A stretch of DNA of 44,843 bases, taken from assembly GCA_905233475.1 (NCBI GenBank), contig CAJOEN010000014.1, positions 1 through 44,843 on the forward strand. Reading direction: 5' to 3'. Position 1 is the stretch's first letter. Each line of letters starts with the position of its first letter. The notes beneath the pieces were generated by a model. The model saw only the letters and a list, made by a program, of their open reading frames with translations. It was not told the DNA's origin and ran no database searches. Source of the DNA: an uncultured Bacteroidales bacterium. GTDB taxonomy: Bacteria; Bacteroidota; Bacteroidia; Bacteroidales; P3. Shown piece by piece: positions 28,089 to 36,497 of the stretch. A program made the position numbers and the translations under genes.

Positions 28089-28119
28089 GTTTATAGTTTA
28101 TAGTTTACAGTTGATAGTT
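28089..28119. repeat. Heptamer tandem array, unit GTTTATA
   Basis: Units in strict 7-base phase on the plus strand: GTTTATA, GTTTATA, GTTTACA, GTTGATA, then the partial GTT. The array lies 4 bases upstream of the TTG start of the U32 gene, so it forms the region where its ribosome binding site must be. Confidence 0.8.
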
Positions 28120-28250
28120 ATTTGTTTTTCTATTTTTCTGTCAGAGATGAAGGTTTTATACGATTTGTTCAAGGCAATTATTTAGTCTGCAAAGGCGTTT
28201 ACACTTGCTTCGTAATTGGCGAGCCAGAAAATAATTTATCGAACATGCCA

Positions 28251-29297
28251 TTAGTGTTTCAAGAAATTTTCCAGATTGGTGGAGACTGAGATGGTGTTGG
28301 GTGCCTGCCCAAGGTGGTAGTTGTTGCGGGCATAGCCGATGTTTATGCGTTTCACCCTAAGTCCGAGCCCGTAGGAAAAACCGCTCATATTGGTAATGTC
28401 GGCGGCCTGCATTTCCTTGCTTTGACGGTAACTGTAGCCCAGCCACACTTTAAAGGCGTTGCCCGGACAGAACTCCACGCCAAGGTCTAAATGGCGGAAA
28501 AAGTTGTCGATAAAGCCTTTGAACGCTTTTTCGTCGGTGCGCTCGCCGGTGAAAGGGTCGATGGTGTAGGTTGGATTGAGGGTGTCGCTGTAACGCAGGT
28601 TCCATTTCTGCAACTCGTTGGCCGACAGATAGAAACGGAAAGGGGCTTTTTTAAGTTTGTACGAAAGTCCGGCAGAAAGCTCGAAAGGCAGTTTCTCGCG
28701 TGTACCCGAAAAGGTAACTATCTGAGCTCCAACGTTTCGGGCAATAAAAGTAGCTGAAAAACTTTTGGAGTTGTTTACATACGAGCCCGCCAAGTCGAAC
28801 GAAAGGGCGAGAGCCGTGTAATAGTCGTACTGCGAGAGTACCGGCCTGAAATTCACACCGATGTAGAAATTGGAATCCAATGCCCTGCCCCACCCTATGT
28901 GGAACACGTAGTCGGCGGCGTGGAAAGTGCCGTCCTCGTTTTCGGCCTCGTCGTAGCGAGCAAACTTGCCGTAATTAACATACTGTAAACCAAATATATA
29001 ACTACCAAATTTTTCGAAAGTCCGACCGTAGGCCACAGAGCCGTAGTTGGTACCCGCAAAATGGTTTATAAAATTGATACTAAGATGATTGTGCATTGAA
29101 ACATTGGTGTACGAAGGATTGTCCCACGCCACGTTTATATCGTTGTCGAAAACAGAAAGATAGCTCATGCCCAAGCCTGCAGTTCTGGCGTTTGGCACAA
29201 GGTTGAGCGCCGAAAGTGCGGTATTGCCTGCAATCTGAGCGTGTCCGCAGTGTGCCGCAAGCACCATAGATAGTATCAGTATGTATGATTTTTTCAA
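28251..29297 (-). CDS. porQ: Type IX secretion system protein PorQ
   Basis: PorQ is an outer-membrane beta-barrel protein of the T9SS attachment complex, which anchors secreted cargo after cleavage of its sorting domain. The protein has the pattern 'NLVPNARTAGLGMSYLSVFDNDINVAWDNPS' typical of PorQ/PorV-like barrels (shown here only as ARTAGLGMS and DNPS). The barrel ends with 'SVSTNLENFLKH'. The reading frame is open to 29384, but the signal peptide 'KKSYILILSMVLAAHCGHAQ' places the start at TTG 29297, giving 348 residues. It is divergent from the second TonB receptor. It supports the secretion of the type B cargo encoded at 14.2-17.7 kb. Confidence 0.88.
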   Translation of the reverse strand: MKKSYILILSMVLAAHCGHAQIAGNTALSALNLVPNARTAGLGMSYLSVFDNDINVAWDNPSYTNVSMHNHLSINFINHFAGTNYGSVAYGRTFEKFGSYIFGLQYVNYGKFARYDEAENEDGTFHAADYVFHIGWGRALDSNFYIGVNFRPVLSQYDYYTALALSFDLAGSYVNNSKSFSATFIARNVGAQIVTFSGTREKLPFELSAGLSYKLKKAPFRFYLSANELQKWNLRYSDTLNPTYTIDPFTGERTDEKAFKGFIDNFFRHLDLGVEFCPGNAFKVWLGYSYRQSKEMQAADITNMSGFSYGLGLRVKRINIGYARNNYHLGQAPNTISVSTNLENFLKH

Positions 29298-29449
29298 AAT
29301 TATGGAGTTTATTTCCGTATTTATAAACGGATATTTTTCCAATTTATTTTGCGGAAGTTCCAAACTGCAAATATTTTTCTGCAAAAAACGGCTAAAAATA
29401 CTTTTTTCAAAGAAAATACGTTATAGTTTTTTCGCAAGAATTTTAGATA

Positions 29450-31909
29450 TTGACAAAAAACGTTTTAAAATATTGTATCACAGCATTTTTGCTGCTTTTT
29501 GCGGGTAGCAACGGTATTTATTCACAAAACAATACCGTTTTCGGCACTGTTACCGACAGCGACGGCAATCCTTTGCAATGGGTAAACGTAATTGAGTTGG
29601 ACAGCCCAAAACCCAATGGTTATATAACCACCGCCAACGGCCATTACAAAATTCTTTGCGAAAAGCGAAAAAACATAACCCTACGATTTTCGTTCACCGG
29701 TTACAAGACTCAGGAAATAGCGGTTTCTTTCGACAGCACCCACTCGCGCGAAATCAACTGCCAAATGCAAGCAGTTACACAAACCCTTGATAATGTGGTA
29801 ATTCGCAAAGAACGCTCACGAAACACCACTTTTACGCCTGTAAAAATAGAGAAAATCGGCGATGTGGTGGGACCTGCCAAAACCATCGAAAGCCTTATCA
29901 AAACCCTTCCCGACGTAAATTCCAACAACGAGATGAGTTCGCAGTATTCGGTGCGCGGCGGCAGTTTCGACGAAAACCTCGTGTATATCAACGATGTGGA
30001 GATTTATCGTCCGTTCCTCGTGCGTTCGGGACAGCAGGAAGGTCTGAGCATCGTCAATCCCGACATGGTGAGCAACATACAGTTCTCGCCCGGCGGTTTC
30101 GACGCAAAATACGGCGACAAAATGTCGTCGGTGCTCGACATCACCTATCGAAAACCTTTCCAACGCCTTGCAGGACAGGCTTCGGTGAGTATGCTCGGAG
30201 GCTCGGCACATGTAGAAAGTGCTGTAAACGAGAGACTTTCGTTTAGCCTCGGTTTCCGAAGGCATTCCAACAAATACCTGTTTCAATCACTTGACACCAA
30301 AGGGGCTTACAACTCGGTTTATACTGATTTTCAAGCTATTATAAACTACGATATAAGCAAAAAACTATCGCTGTCGTTTTTGGGTATCTATTCCCAAAAC
30401 AAGTACGGACTAATACCTGAATCTCAGACAACCAATTTCGGTAACTTCTTCGAATCCATGCAGTTGAGAGTATATTTCGACGGTCAGGAAATAGACCAGT
30501 ACCGCACATTGCTGGGTGCCGTTACCCTCGACTACCGTCCGAACAACAAACTGTCGTTCAAATGGATAACATCGGCATACAACAACAAGGAGAGCGAAGT
30601 TTATGACATACAGGGGCAGTATTGGCTATACGAACTCAACGTTGGCTCCGTTGTCGGAGAGACAGAACTTTTCGACCGCGGCATTGGCACCTATCTCGAA
30701 CATGCCCGCAATTTTCTAACCACAGGCGTTACAAGCTCCGAAATCAAAGGTCTTTACCTTGCCGACAACGGACGCTGGGAGTTCGGTGCCAAGGCTCAGC
30801 ACGAGGCCATCAGCGACAAGATTCGCGAGTGGAAACTGATAGACTCCGCCGACTACGCCATCCCCTATTTCGACGAGATTCCCGGCGACTCAGCCAATAT
30901 GCCCCGCGCACCATATCTGCAAAACTTCGTGCGTTCGCAAAACAATTTGGGTAACAACCGTCTGTCGGCATATCTGCAACGCGGTTGGGATTTCCGCCTT
31001 GGCGAGGACAAACTGTCTGTGCTTGTAGGACTTCGCGGACAATACTGGAGTTTCAGCGACGAATTCTTCGCCACCCCGCGTGCAAGCGTAAACTACAAGC
31101 CCAAATGGAAACACGACATGCTGTTTCGCTTAGCGGGCGGAATGTACAACCAATCGCCTTTCTACCGCGAGTACCGCCGTTTGGACGGCAGCATAAACCA
31201 GGACATCAAGTCGCAAAAATCGTACCAAATCACCGGCACCCTCGACTGGAACCTACGGCTGTGGCAAAAGCCTTTCAAACTCACCGCCGACATATATTAT
31301 AAGTACGTTACCAACCTGATACCCTACGAGATAGACAACCTTCGCATACGCTACCTCGCACACAACGACGCTGTGGGTTACGCCACAGGAATAAGCCTGC
31401 GCCTGAACGGAGAATTTGTAGAAGGTGCGGAATCGTGGGCAAGCCTATCGCTAATGCAGACACAGGAAGATGTGTTCGATTCAGAAACGCAGACTTGGAG
31501 CGGCTGGAAAGCCCGTCCCACCGACCAAAGGCTGTCGTTCAAACTGTTTTTCCAAGACTACCTGCCAAGCCTCCCGTGGTGGCAGATGAGCCTTAATTTC
31601 GTGTTCGGCACGGGATTTCCGTTCACCAAGCCTTATCAAACCGACTACAGCATTACACACCGCCTACCCTCCTATTTCCGCGTGGACTGGGGCAACTCGC
31701 TACATCTCAACAAGATAGGCAAATTCGGAGATTCAAAGCTCATGCAACACCTTGACGATGTGGTGATTAGCGTGGACATATTCAACCTTTTCAACTACAA
31801 AAACGTGGTGTCCTACCTTTGGGTAGCCGACTACGACAATAAATACTACGGTATACCCAACTACCTAACCGCCAGACAAATAAACATAAAACTAACTGTC
31901 ATTTTTTAA
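29450..31909 (+). CDS. TonB-dependent receptor
   Basis: An 819-residue outer-membrane receptor. The signal peptide ends near 'GSNGIYSQ' (about 26). A carboxypeptidase-regulatory-like domain (about 28-110, 'VFGTVTDSDGNPLQWVNV') and a plug domain (about 130-230, 'QYSVRGGSFDENLVYINDVE') precede the barrel, which ends in 'INIKLTVIF'. The only start that keeps the signal peptide is TTG at 29450. No promoter box of the consensus type is visible in the divergent gap with porQ. An M16 family protein follows after 3 bases and is surely in the same transcript. The ligand is unknown. Confidence 0.92.
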   Translation: MTKNVLKYCITAFLLLFAGSNGIYSQNNTVFGTVTDSDGNPLQWVNVIELDSPKPNGYITTANGHYKILCEKRKNITLRFSFTGYKTQEIAVSFDSTHSREINCQMQAVTQTLDNVVIRKERSRNTTFTPVKIEKIGDVVGPAKTIESLIKTLPDVNSNNEMSSQYSVRGGSFDENLVYINDVEIYRPFLVRSGQQEGLSIVNPDMVSNIQFSPGGFDAKYGDKMSSVLDITYRKPFQRLAGQASVSMLGGSAHVESAVNERLSFSLGFRRHSNKYLFQSLDTKGAYNSVYTDFQAIINYDISKKLSLSFLGIYSQNKYGLIPESQTTNFGNFFESMQLRVYFDGQEIDQYRTLLGAVTLDYRPNNKLSFKWITSAYNNKESEVYDIQGQYWLYELNVGSVVGETELFDRGIGTYLEHARNFLTTGVTSSEIKGLYLADNGRWEFGAKAQHEAISDKIREWKLIDSADYAIPYFDEIPGDSANMPRAPYLQNFVRSQNNLGNNRLSAYLQRGWDFRLGEDKLSVLVGLRGQYWSFSDEFFATPRASVNYKPKWKHDMLFRLAGGMYNQSPFYREYRRLDGSINQDIKSQKSYQITGTLDWNLRLWQKPFKLTADIYYKYVTNLIPYEIDNLRIRYLAHNDAVGYATGISLRLNGEFVEGAESWASLSLMQTQEDVFDSETQTWSGWKARPTDQRLSFKLFFQDYLPSLPWWQMSLNFVFGTGFPFTKPYQTDYSITHRLPSYFRVDWGNSLHLNKIGKFGDSKLMQHLDDVVISVDIFNLFNYKNVVSYLWVADYDNKYYGIPNYLTARQINIKLTVIF

Positions 31910-31912
31910 AAT

Positions 31913-33208
31913 ATGAACCAACCCGACCGCAAACAAAACCCTGTAAAAGAACAACTTAGCGCAAAAAACATCGACATTGCGGCCTTGCGCCCCGACACAT
32001 ACACCCTGAAAAACGGCATCACTATTGATGTATTCCATTCCAAAGCCATAGAAATAATGCGTTTGGACTTTGTTTTCGAGTCCGGAAAAGCCTACGCAAA
32101 CAACACCCTTGCGGCAATTGCAGCTATGGCACTTGTTACCGAAGGCACCTCCAAACACACTGCTCAGGAGATTGCCAATTTTCTGAATTTCAGAGGAATA
32201 ACCATAGAACGCACTATAGACAGCCTAAATACTTATTTCACTATCTATCTACAAAACAAATACTTGAGCGAAACTTTGCCTTTGTTGAAAGAAATTTTCT
32301 GCGATTGTACATTTCCTCAAAATGAATACGAGATATATCTGCAGAAAAAACGACAAGAATTTGAAAATCAATTGCAAAAGACCACCTACCAAGCCTCTGT
32401 AGCTTGCCTGCAAAATATTTTCGGCTCCGATAGCATTTTCGGCAAATACCTCACACTCAAGGATTTCGACAAAATTACCTTGGAACAGGTTCGCGATTTC
32501 CACCAACAATACTACCAATGGCAGAATTGCAAGATTTTCGCTGCGGGCAACGTTACGCAAACCAATATCCAAGCATTCGAAGAAACTTTTGGCACCATAG
32601 CTTGCGACAAAGTATACAAACTTATAGTACCGCAACAGATACAAAATCAAGCTATTACAAAAAACATAAACATCGCCGATGCAGTGCAGACTTCCGTGCG
32701 GATAGGAAAAACTATCAACGCGTCATGGGACAGCATGGAATTTGCCAAACTAATGGTTGCCAACACTTTGCTCGGAGGATACTTCGGCTCGCGCCTGATG
32801 ATGAACATACGCGAGGACAAAGGCTACTGCTACGGGATTTACTCCATGTTGCAGGTGGAGCGCAACGCCATTTACATGATAATTTCCACCGAAGTCGGTA
32901 CCGAAGTTACACAATCCGCTATAAATGAAATATTTAACGAACTGCAACGTATGCAGACCGAACCCGTGTCCGATGAGGAATTGCAACGCTCGAAAAGTTA
33001 CCTTGTGGGCGACTTTATGCGCAGTATCGACGGTGTTTACGAACTCCTTGAACGCTACCGTTCTTTCCACACCTCGCATACCAACGACACCTTTACTCAC
33101 AACTACCTTGCCGCTATTGAAAGTACTACAGCTCAAGATATTACGGATTTGGCGAAGAAACACTTTAAGCCACAGGATTTTGTAACGGTAACCGCAGGAA
33201 ATATTTAA
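31913..33208 (+). CDS. M16 (insulinase) family protein without a zinc-binding motif
   Basis: A 431-residue M16B-like protein without signal peptide. The N-terminal half has the fold pattern but lacks the HxxEH zinc site: where it should be, residues 65-79 read 'TLAAIAAMALVTEGT'. The C-terminal half keeps the R/Y substrate-binding motif 'GGYFGSRLMMNIREDKGYCY' (288-307). This is the layout of the non-catalytic partner in two-subunit M16 proteases. Such partners are usually encoded beside an active subunit, but none is present nearby. It is co-transcribed with the preceding TonB receptor (3-base gap). Either it acts with an active subunit encoded elsewhere, or it has a binding role. Confidence 0.88.
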   Translation: MNQPDRKQNPVKEQLSAKNIDIAALRPDTYTLKNGITIDVFHSKAIEIMRLDFVFESGKAYANNTLAAIAAMALVTEGTSKHTAQEIANFLNFRGITIERTIDSLNTYFTIYLQNKYLSETLPLLKEIFCDCTFPQNEYEIYLQKKRQEFENQLQKTTYQASVACLQNIFGSDSIFGKYLTLKDFDKITLEQVRDFHQQYYQWQNCKIFAAGNVTQTNIQAFEETFGTIACDKVYKLIVPQQIQNQAITKNINIADAVQTSVRIGKTINASWDSMEFAKLMVANTLLGGYFGSRLMMNIREDKGYCYGIYSMLQVERNAIYMIISTEVGTEVTQSAINEIFNELQRMQTEPVSDEELQRSKSYLVGDFMRSIDGVYELLERYRSFHTSHTNDTFTHNYLAAIESTTAQDITDLAKKHFKPQDFVTVTAGNI

Positions 33209-33215
33209 GACAATA

Positions 33216-33280
33216 ATTGCTTCTGCCTACGGCAGAAGCAATCTAAAAGATTTACAATATTTCGTTCGCCGCAGGCGAGC
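33216..33280. repeat. Two hairpins with three-base loops
   Basis: ATTGCTTCTGCC (33216-33227) and GGCAGAAGCAAT (33231-33242) form a perfect 12-bp stem with loop TAC. GTTCGCC (33264-33270) and GGCGAGC (33274-33280) form a 7-bp stem with one G-U pair and loop GCA. They lie just after the M16 gene. Neither is followed by a T run, so they are not ordinary intrinsic terminators, although they could still block 3' decay. Confidence 0.65.
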
Positions 33281-33319
33281 AGGAGAATAAAAAATTAAAA
33301 ACCTATAAACCAAATTATT

Positions 33320-34024
33320 ATGATAAACATTTTTTCAAAAAAACAGAAGTTTGAGCAGGACACCATTGCTCTCGACAACGGCAAAAGCCTGAAAATCACA
33401 TTTATGCAACACGCGTCATTGCTATTCGAGTACGATGGACGGAATATCTATATTGACCCTGTGGCGGAGTTCGACGACTTCAAAATCGATTTTTCCAACT
33501 TGCCCCAAGCCGACCTTATTCTCGTTACCCACGACCACCACGACCACCTCGACACAAAGGCTATTAAGGCCATCAACAGCGACGGCACACAGATAATCTG
33601 CAACGAAATATCGGCACAACAGCTTGATAATGCCACCGTCATGCACAACGGCGACAGCCTCAGCCTTTTCGACGGGGAAATAGCAATAACAGCAGTGCCC
33701 GCATACAATATCACCGAGGGACATCTGCAATTCCACCCCAAGGGAAGGGACAACGGCTATATTATAACACTCGGAGGAACAACTATTTACATAGCCGGCG
33801 ATAGCGAAGACACCGACGAAGCCTACGCCTTGAAAAACATTGACATAGCTTTTCTGCCTGTAAACCAGCCATATACCATGACCTTACAACAGGCCGCAAA
33901 ACTCGCACGTGCCATAAATCCACACATACTATACCCATACCACTTTACCGACACCGATATTGCACAACTACCCAATCTACTGAAAGACACCGATATAGAA
34001 ATCAGGTTGCGGAAAATGCCGTAA
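33320..34024 (+). CDS. Metallo-beta-lactamase-fold hydrolase, UPF0173-like
   Basis: A 234-residue cytoplasmic protein of the small MBL-fold group that includes the UPF0173 and UlaG-like proteins. The metal motif HxHxDH is complete: H71, H73, D75 and H76 in 'VTHDHHDHLD'. A later Asp in 'YIAGDSEDTDE' and a His in 'LYPYHFTDTD' supply the second metal site. Relatives hydrolyse lactones or phosphoesters; the substrate here is not known. The ATG follows an A-rich leader ('aaattatt'). It is separated from the M16 gene by about 110 bases with two hairpins, and is convergent with uvrC. Confidence 0.88.
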   Translation: MINIFSKKQKFEQDTIALDNGKSLKITFMQHASLLFEYDGRNIYIDPVAEFDDFKIDFSNLPQADLILVTHDHHDHLDTKAIKAINSDGTQIICNEISAQQLDNATVMHNGDSLSLFDGEIAITAVPAYNITEGHLQFHPKGRDNGYIITLGGTTIYIAGDSEDTDEAYALKNIDIAFLPVNQPYTMTLQQAAKLARAINPHILYPYHFTDTDIAQLPNLLKDTDIEIRLRKMP

Positions 34025-34050
34025 TTTATATCGGGGTTCGGAGGCCGGAG

Positions 34051-34136
34051 CTATGTGCTTGGGTAGAAAAGCACCGTCTTAGCCATAGGACGTGGACGAC
34101 AAACAGTAGGTATCCGCAGGAGTCAACGTCGTCCAC
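34051..34136. other. Folded convergent intergenic region, candidate structured RNA
   Basis: The gap between two convergent genes holds several helices. CTAT (34051-34054) and ATAG (34085-34088) close around GTGCTT/AAGCAC (34055-34060, 34069-34074). A second, perfect 9-bp pair, GTGGACGAC (34092-34100) and GTCGTCCAC (34128-34136), encloses 27 bases. The composition is more GC-rich than other gaps here. It may be a two-sided terminator without T run, or a small RNA. No known RNA family is recognised. Confidence 0.4.
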
Positions 34137-34158
34137 ATTGTCTTTTCAATATCTGTCG

Positions 34159-35988
34159 TTACTTGTGATAATAATCGTACACCAGCCGGGCTTTGGCTTG
34201 TCCCACGACTTTGGCGAGGTCTTCGAGGGGTGTGTTGCGTATCTGTTTCACCGATTTGAACTGCAACAGCAGCTCGCGGGCTGTCTTTTCGCCTATGCCG
34301 GGAATCTCGGTGAGGGCGGTCTTGAAAGTGCCTTTGGAGCGTTTGTTGCGGTGGAATGTGATGGCAAAGCGGTGCACCTCGTTCTGTATCTGCTCCAGCA
34401 GATGAAACAAGGGACTGCGTGGCGCAATGCCAATGCTTACGGGCGGAAAACCGTACAGCAGCTCCGAGGTGCGGTGGCGGTCGTCCTTGGCAATTCCAGC
34501 AATGGGTATGTCGATGTTAAGCTGTTCGTGCAGCACACGTCGCACCACCTCCATCTGGCCTTTGCCGCCGTCCACTATAATTAGCTGAGGCATAGTTTTT
34601 TGCTCATCATGCAGACGCTTATAGCGACGCATCACCACTTCCTCCATCGAGGCGTAGTCGTCGGGGCCTTCCACAGTTTTGATGATAAAATGGCGGTACT
34701 GCTGGCGGTCGGGCTTGCCGTCGGTGAAATGAACCATGGCGGCTACTGGATATTCGCCCTGTATGTTGGAGTTGTCGAAACACTCTATGTTGCGCGGCAG
34801 TTCGGGCAGTCCGAGCTCTTTTTGAATCTTTTCCAGAAGTTGCATCTTGCCTGCGTCGGGGTCCACCAACAGCCGCTGGCTGAAACGCTCGTGCTGGTAA
34901 AATTTTACGTTGCGTAACGACAATTCCAACAGTTCTTTACGTGCACCGCGGGTGGGGACAGTCTGGTGAAGATAGTCGTCGGGGATGTCCACCTTTATCG
35001 GCACAACCACCTCTTTTGCAGTACTTTGTGTACTTTCGTGAAGTTCCGGGATAATTACGGCAAGTATTTCGGCGTCGCTCTCGTCGAGCTGCTTCTTTAT
35101 TTCCGTTGAAAACGAGTGGATTATGCCGCCGTTCTTTATCCTCATCATGTTTACGTAGGCAAATTTCTCGTCGGAGAGAACGGAGAACACGTCGATGTCG
35201 TGCACAGCGGTGTCCACCACAGTGGAGCGGCTCTGGTACTGGTTCAGCAGCATTATTTTCTGTTTCACGACTTCGGCTTTTTCAAATTCGAGAGCGTCTG
35301 CATGAGCCATCATCTCGTTTTTCAGTTCGTTTAGAATCTCTCCGAAATCGCCTTTCAGTATGCGGCGTATGTTGTCGATGGTGGCTTGGTAATGCTCGTA
35401 GCTCTCATTGCCCGTGCAGGGGGCGTTGCACAGGCCTATCTGCGCGTTGATACATGCCTTGAACTTGCCTTGCTCTATGCTTTTTTGCGTAAGCGGCAGC
35501 TTGCAGGTGCGATAAAGAAAAATGTTGCGGATTATATCCTGTAACTCTCTCAGTATCTTTTGGTTGGGATATGGTCCGAAAAACGAGCCCTTCAGCTTGC
35601 TGCGGTCGCGGGTGAAGAGCAGGCGCGGAAACTCCTCATTGGTGAGGCAGAGGTAGGGGTAAGTCTTGTCGTCCTTGAGCATGCTGTTGTACTTGGGTTG
35701 CAGCGTCTTGATGAGGTTGTTCTCCAAAAGCAACGCATCCACCTCGGTTTCCACCACAGTATATCGTATGGTGTAAATCTTGCGGACAAGGATTCGGATT
35801 TTCGGCGCAAGGTCGTCGTAATGAGTGAAATAGGAATGCACGCGACGGCTCAGGTTACGGGCTTTGCCTACGTAAAGCAAGTTGCCCTCCTCGTCGAAAT
35901 ACTGGTAAACACCCGGAGTTTCGGGCAAGGTTTTTAGCTGCCGTGCAATATATTCGAAATTGCGGTTGAAACTTTTGTCGGACGACAC
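34159..35988 (-). CDS. uvrC: Excinuclease ABC subunit C
   Basis: UvrC makes the two incisions around a DNA lesion in nucleotide excision repair. The protein is 609 residues. The N-terminal GIY-YIG nuclease domain ('GVYQYFDEEGNLLYVGKARN', about 26-45) makes the 3' cut. A UVR motif at about 211-237 ('ADALEFEKAEVVKQKI') contacts UvrB. The RNase H-like domain ('IECFDNSNIQGEYPVAAMV', 'IVDGGKGQ') makes the 5' cut, and a double helix-hairpin-helix ends the protein ('EIPGIGEKTARELLLQF'). It starts 2 bases after gldH and is the last gene of asd-gldH-uvrC. Confidence 0.97.
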   Translation of the reverse strand: MSSDKSFNRNFEYIARQLKTLPETPGVYQYFDEEGNLLYVGKARNLSRRVHSYFTHYDDLAPKIRILVRKIYTIRYTVVETEVDALLLENNLIKTLQPKYNSMLKDDKTYPYLCLTNEEFPRLLFTRDRSKLKGSFFGPYPNQKILRELQDIIRNIFLYRTCKLPLTQKSIEQGKFKACINAQIGLCNAPCTGNESYEHYQATIDNIRRILKGDFGEILNELKNEMMAHADALEFEKAEVVKQKIMLLNQYQSRSTVVDTAVHDIDVFSVLSDEKFAYVNMMRIKNGGIIHSFSTEIKKQLDESDAEILAVIIPELHESTQSTAKEVVVPIKVDIPDDYLHQTVPTRGARKELLELSLRNVKFYQHERFSQRLLVDPDAGKMQLLEKIQKELGLPELPRNIECFDNSNIQGEYPVAAMVHFTDGKPDRQQYRHFIIKTVEGPDDYASMEEVVMRRYKRLHDEQKTMPQLIIVDGGKGQMEVVRRVLHEQLNIDIPIAGIAKDDRHRTSELLYGFPPVSIGIAPRSPLFHLLEQIQNEVHRFAITFHRNKRSKGTFKTALTEIPGIGEKTARELLLQFKSVKQIRNTPLEDLAKVVGQAKARLVYDYYHK

Positions 35989-35990
35989 AG

Positions 35991-36476
35991 TTAATTGATT
36001 TTCAAATCCATGTTTACTTTTTCAATCTTTATCCCGAACGAAACAATACCTTTGGTCTCAAAATATTGAGAGCCATTTTTAACCTGAAGTTCGTGCGGGC
36101 CGGCCATGTTGAAAAAGAAATATTCGCGCACTTTTCGGTTGTATTCGTAAAAACCGCCCACCGGATTGCCGAGCCAGTTGCCACGTTTGTCGCGTATCTT
36201 TATGTCGGTTACGAGCTGTCGTTTGTAGTCGGCACTTTCCATCAGCGAGCAGATAAAAGGCAGGCTCTCAGGGCGGAAAGTGTTGGTGTCTATCCTGAAT
36301 TTGAAATAAATGTCGTAGCAGTCGTCGGTGTTCTTTATATCAAAACTAAACACCTCTGGTTCAAAGCGTTGCCAAGTAGCATTTGCAAATTCATGGGTCT
36401 CGTCGATAATAACATTGTTGGAGCAAGCTGTAAAAATTGCTGTCGCGACGAGGACGTAAAAAATGTTTTTTTTCAT
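35991..36476 (-). CDS. gldH: Gliding motility lipoprotein GldH
   Basis: A 161-residue predicted lipoprotein with lipobox 'IFTAC' (Cys at about 18). The pattern 'HEFANATWQRFEPEVFSFDI' near the start and 'GPHELQVKN' near the end fits the GldH family. In Flavobacterium gliding bacteria GldH is needed for gliding, but Bacteroidales that do not glide keep it too, so its basic role may be in the envelope. It lies between asd and uvrC, with 21 and 2 bases of spacing, an arrangement that suggests a common transcript. Confidence 0.85.
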   Translation of the reverse strand: MKKNIFYVLVATAIFTACSNNVIIDETHEFANATWQRFEPEVFSFDIKNTDDCYDIYFKFRIDTNTFRPESLPFICSLMESADYKRQLVTDIKIRDKRGNWLGNPVGGFYEYNRKVREYFFFNMAGPHELQVKNGSQYFETKGIVSFGIKIEKVNMDLKIN

Positions 36477-36497
36477 ATTGTGTCGTAATTTTAAGGT

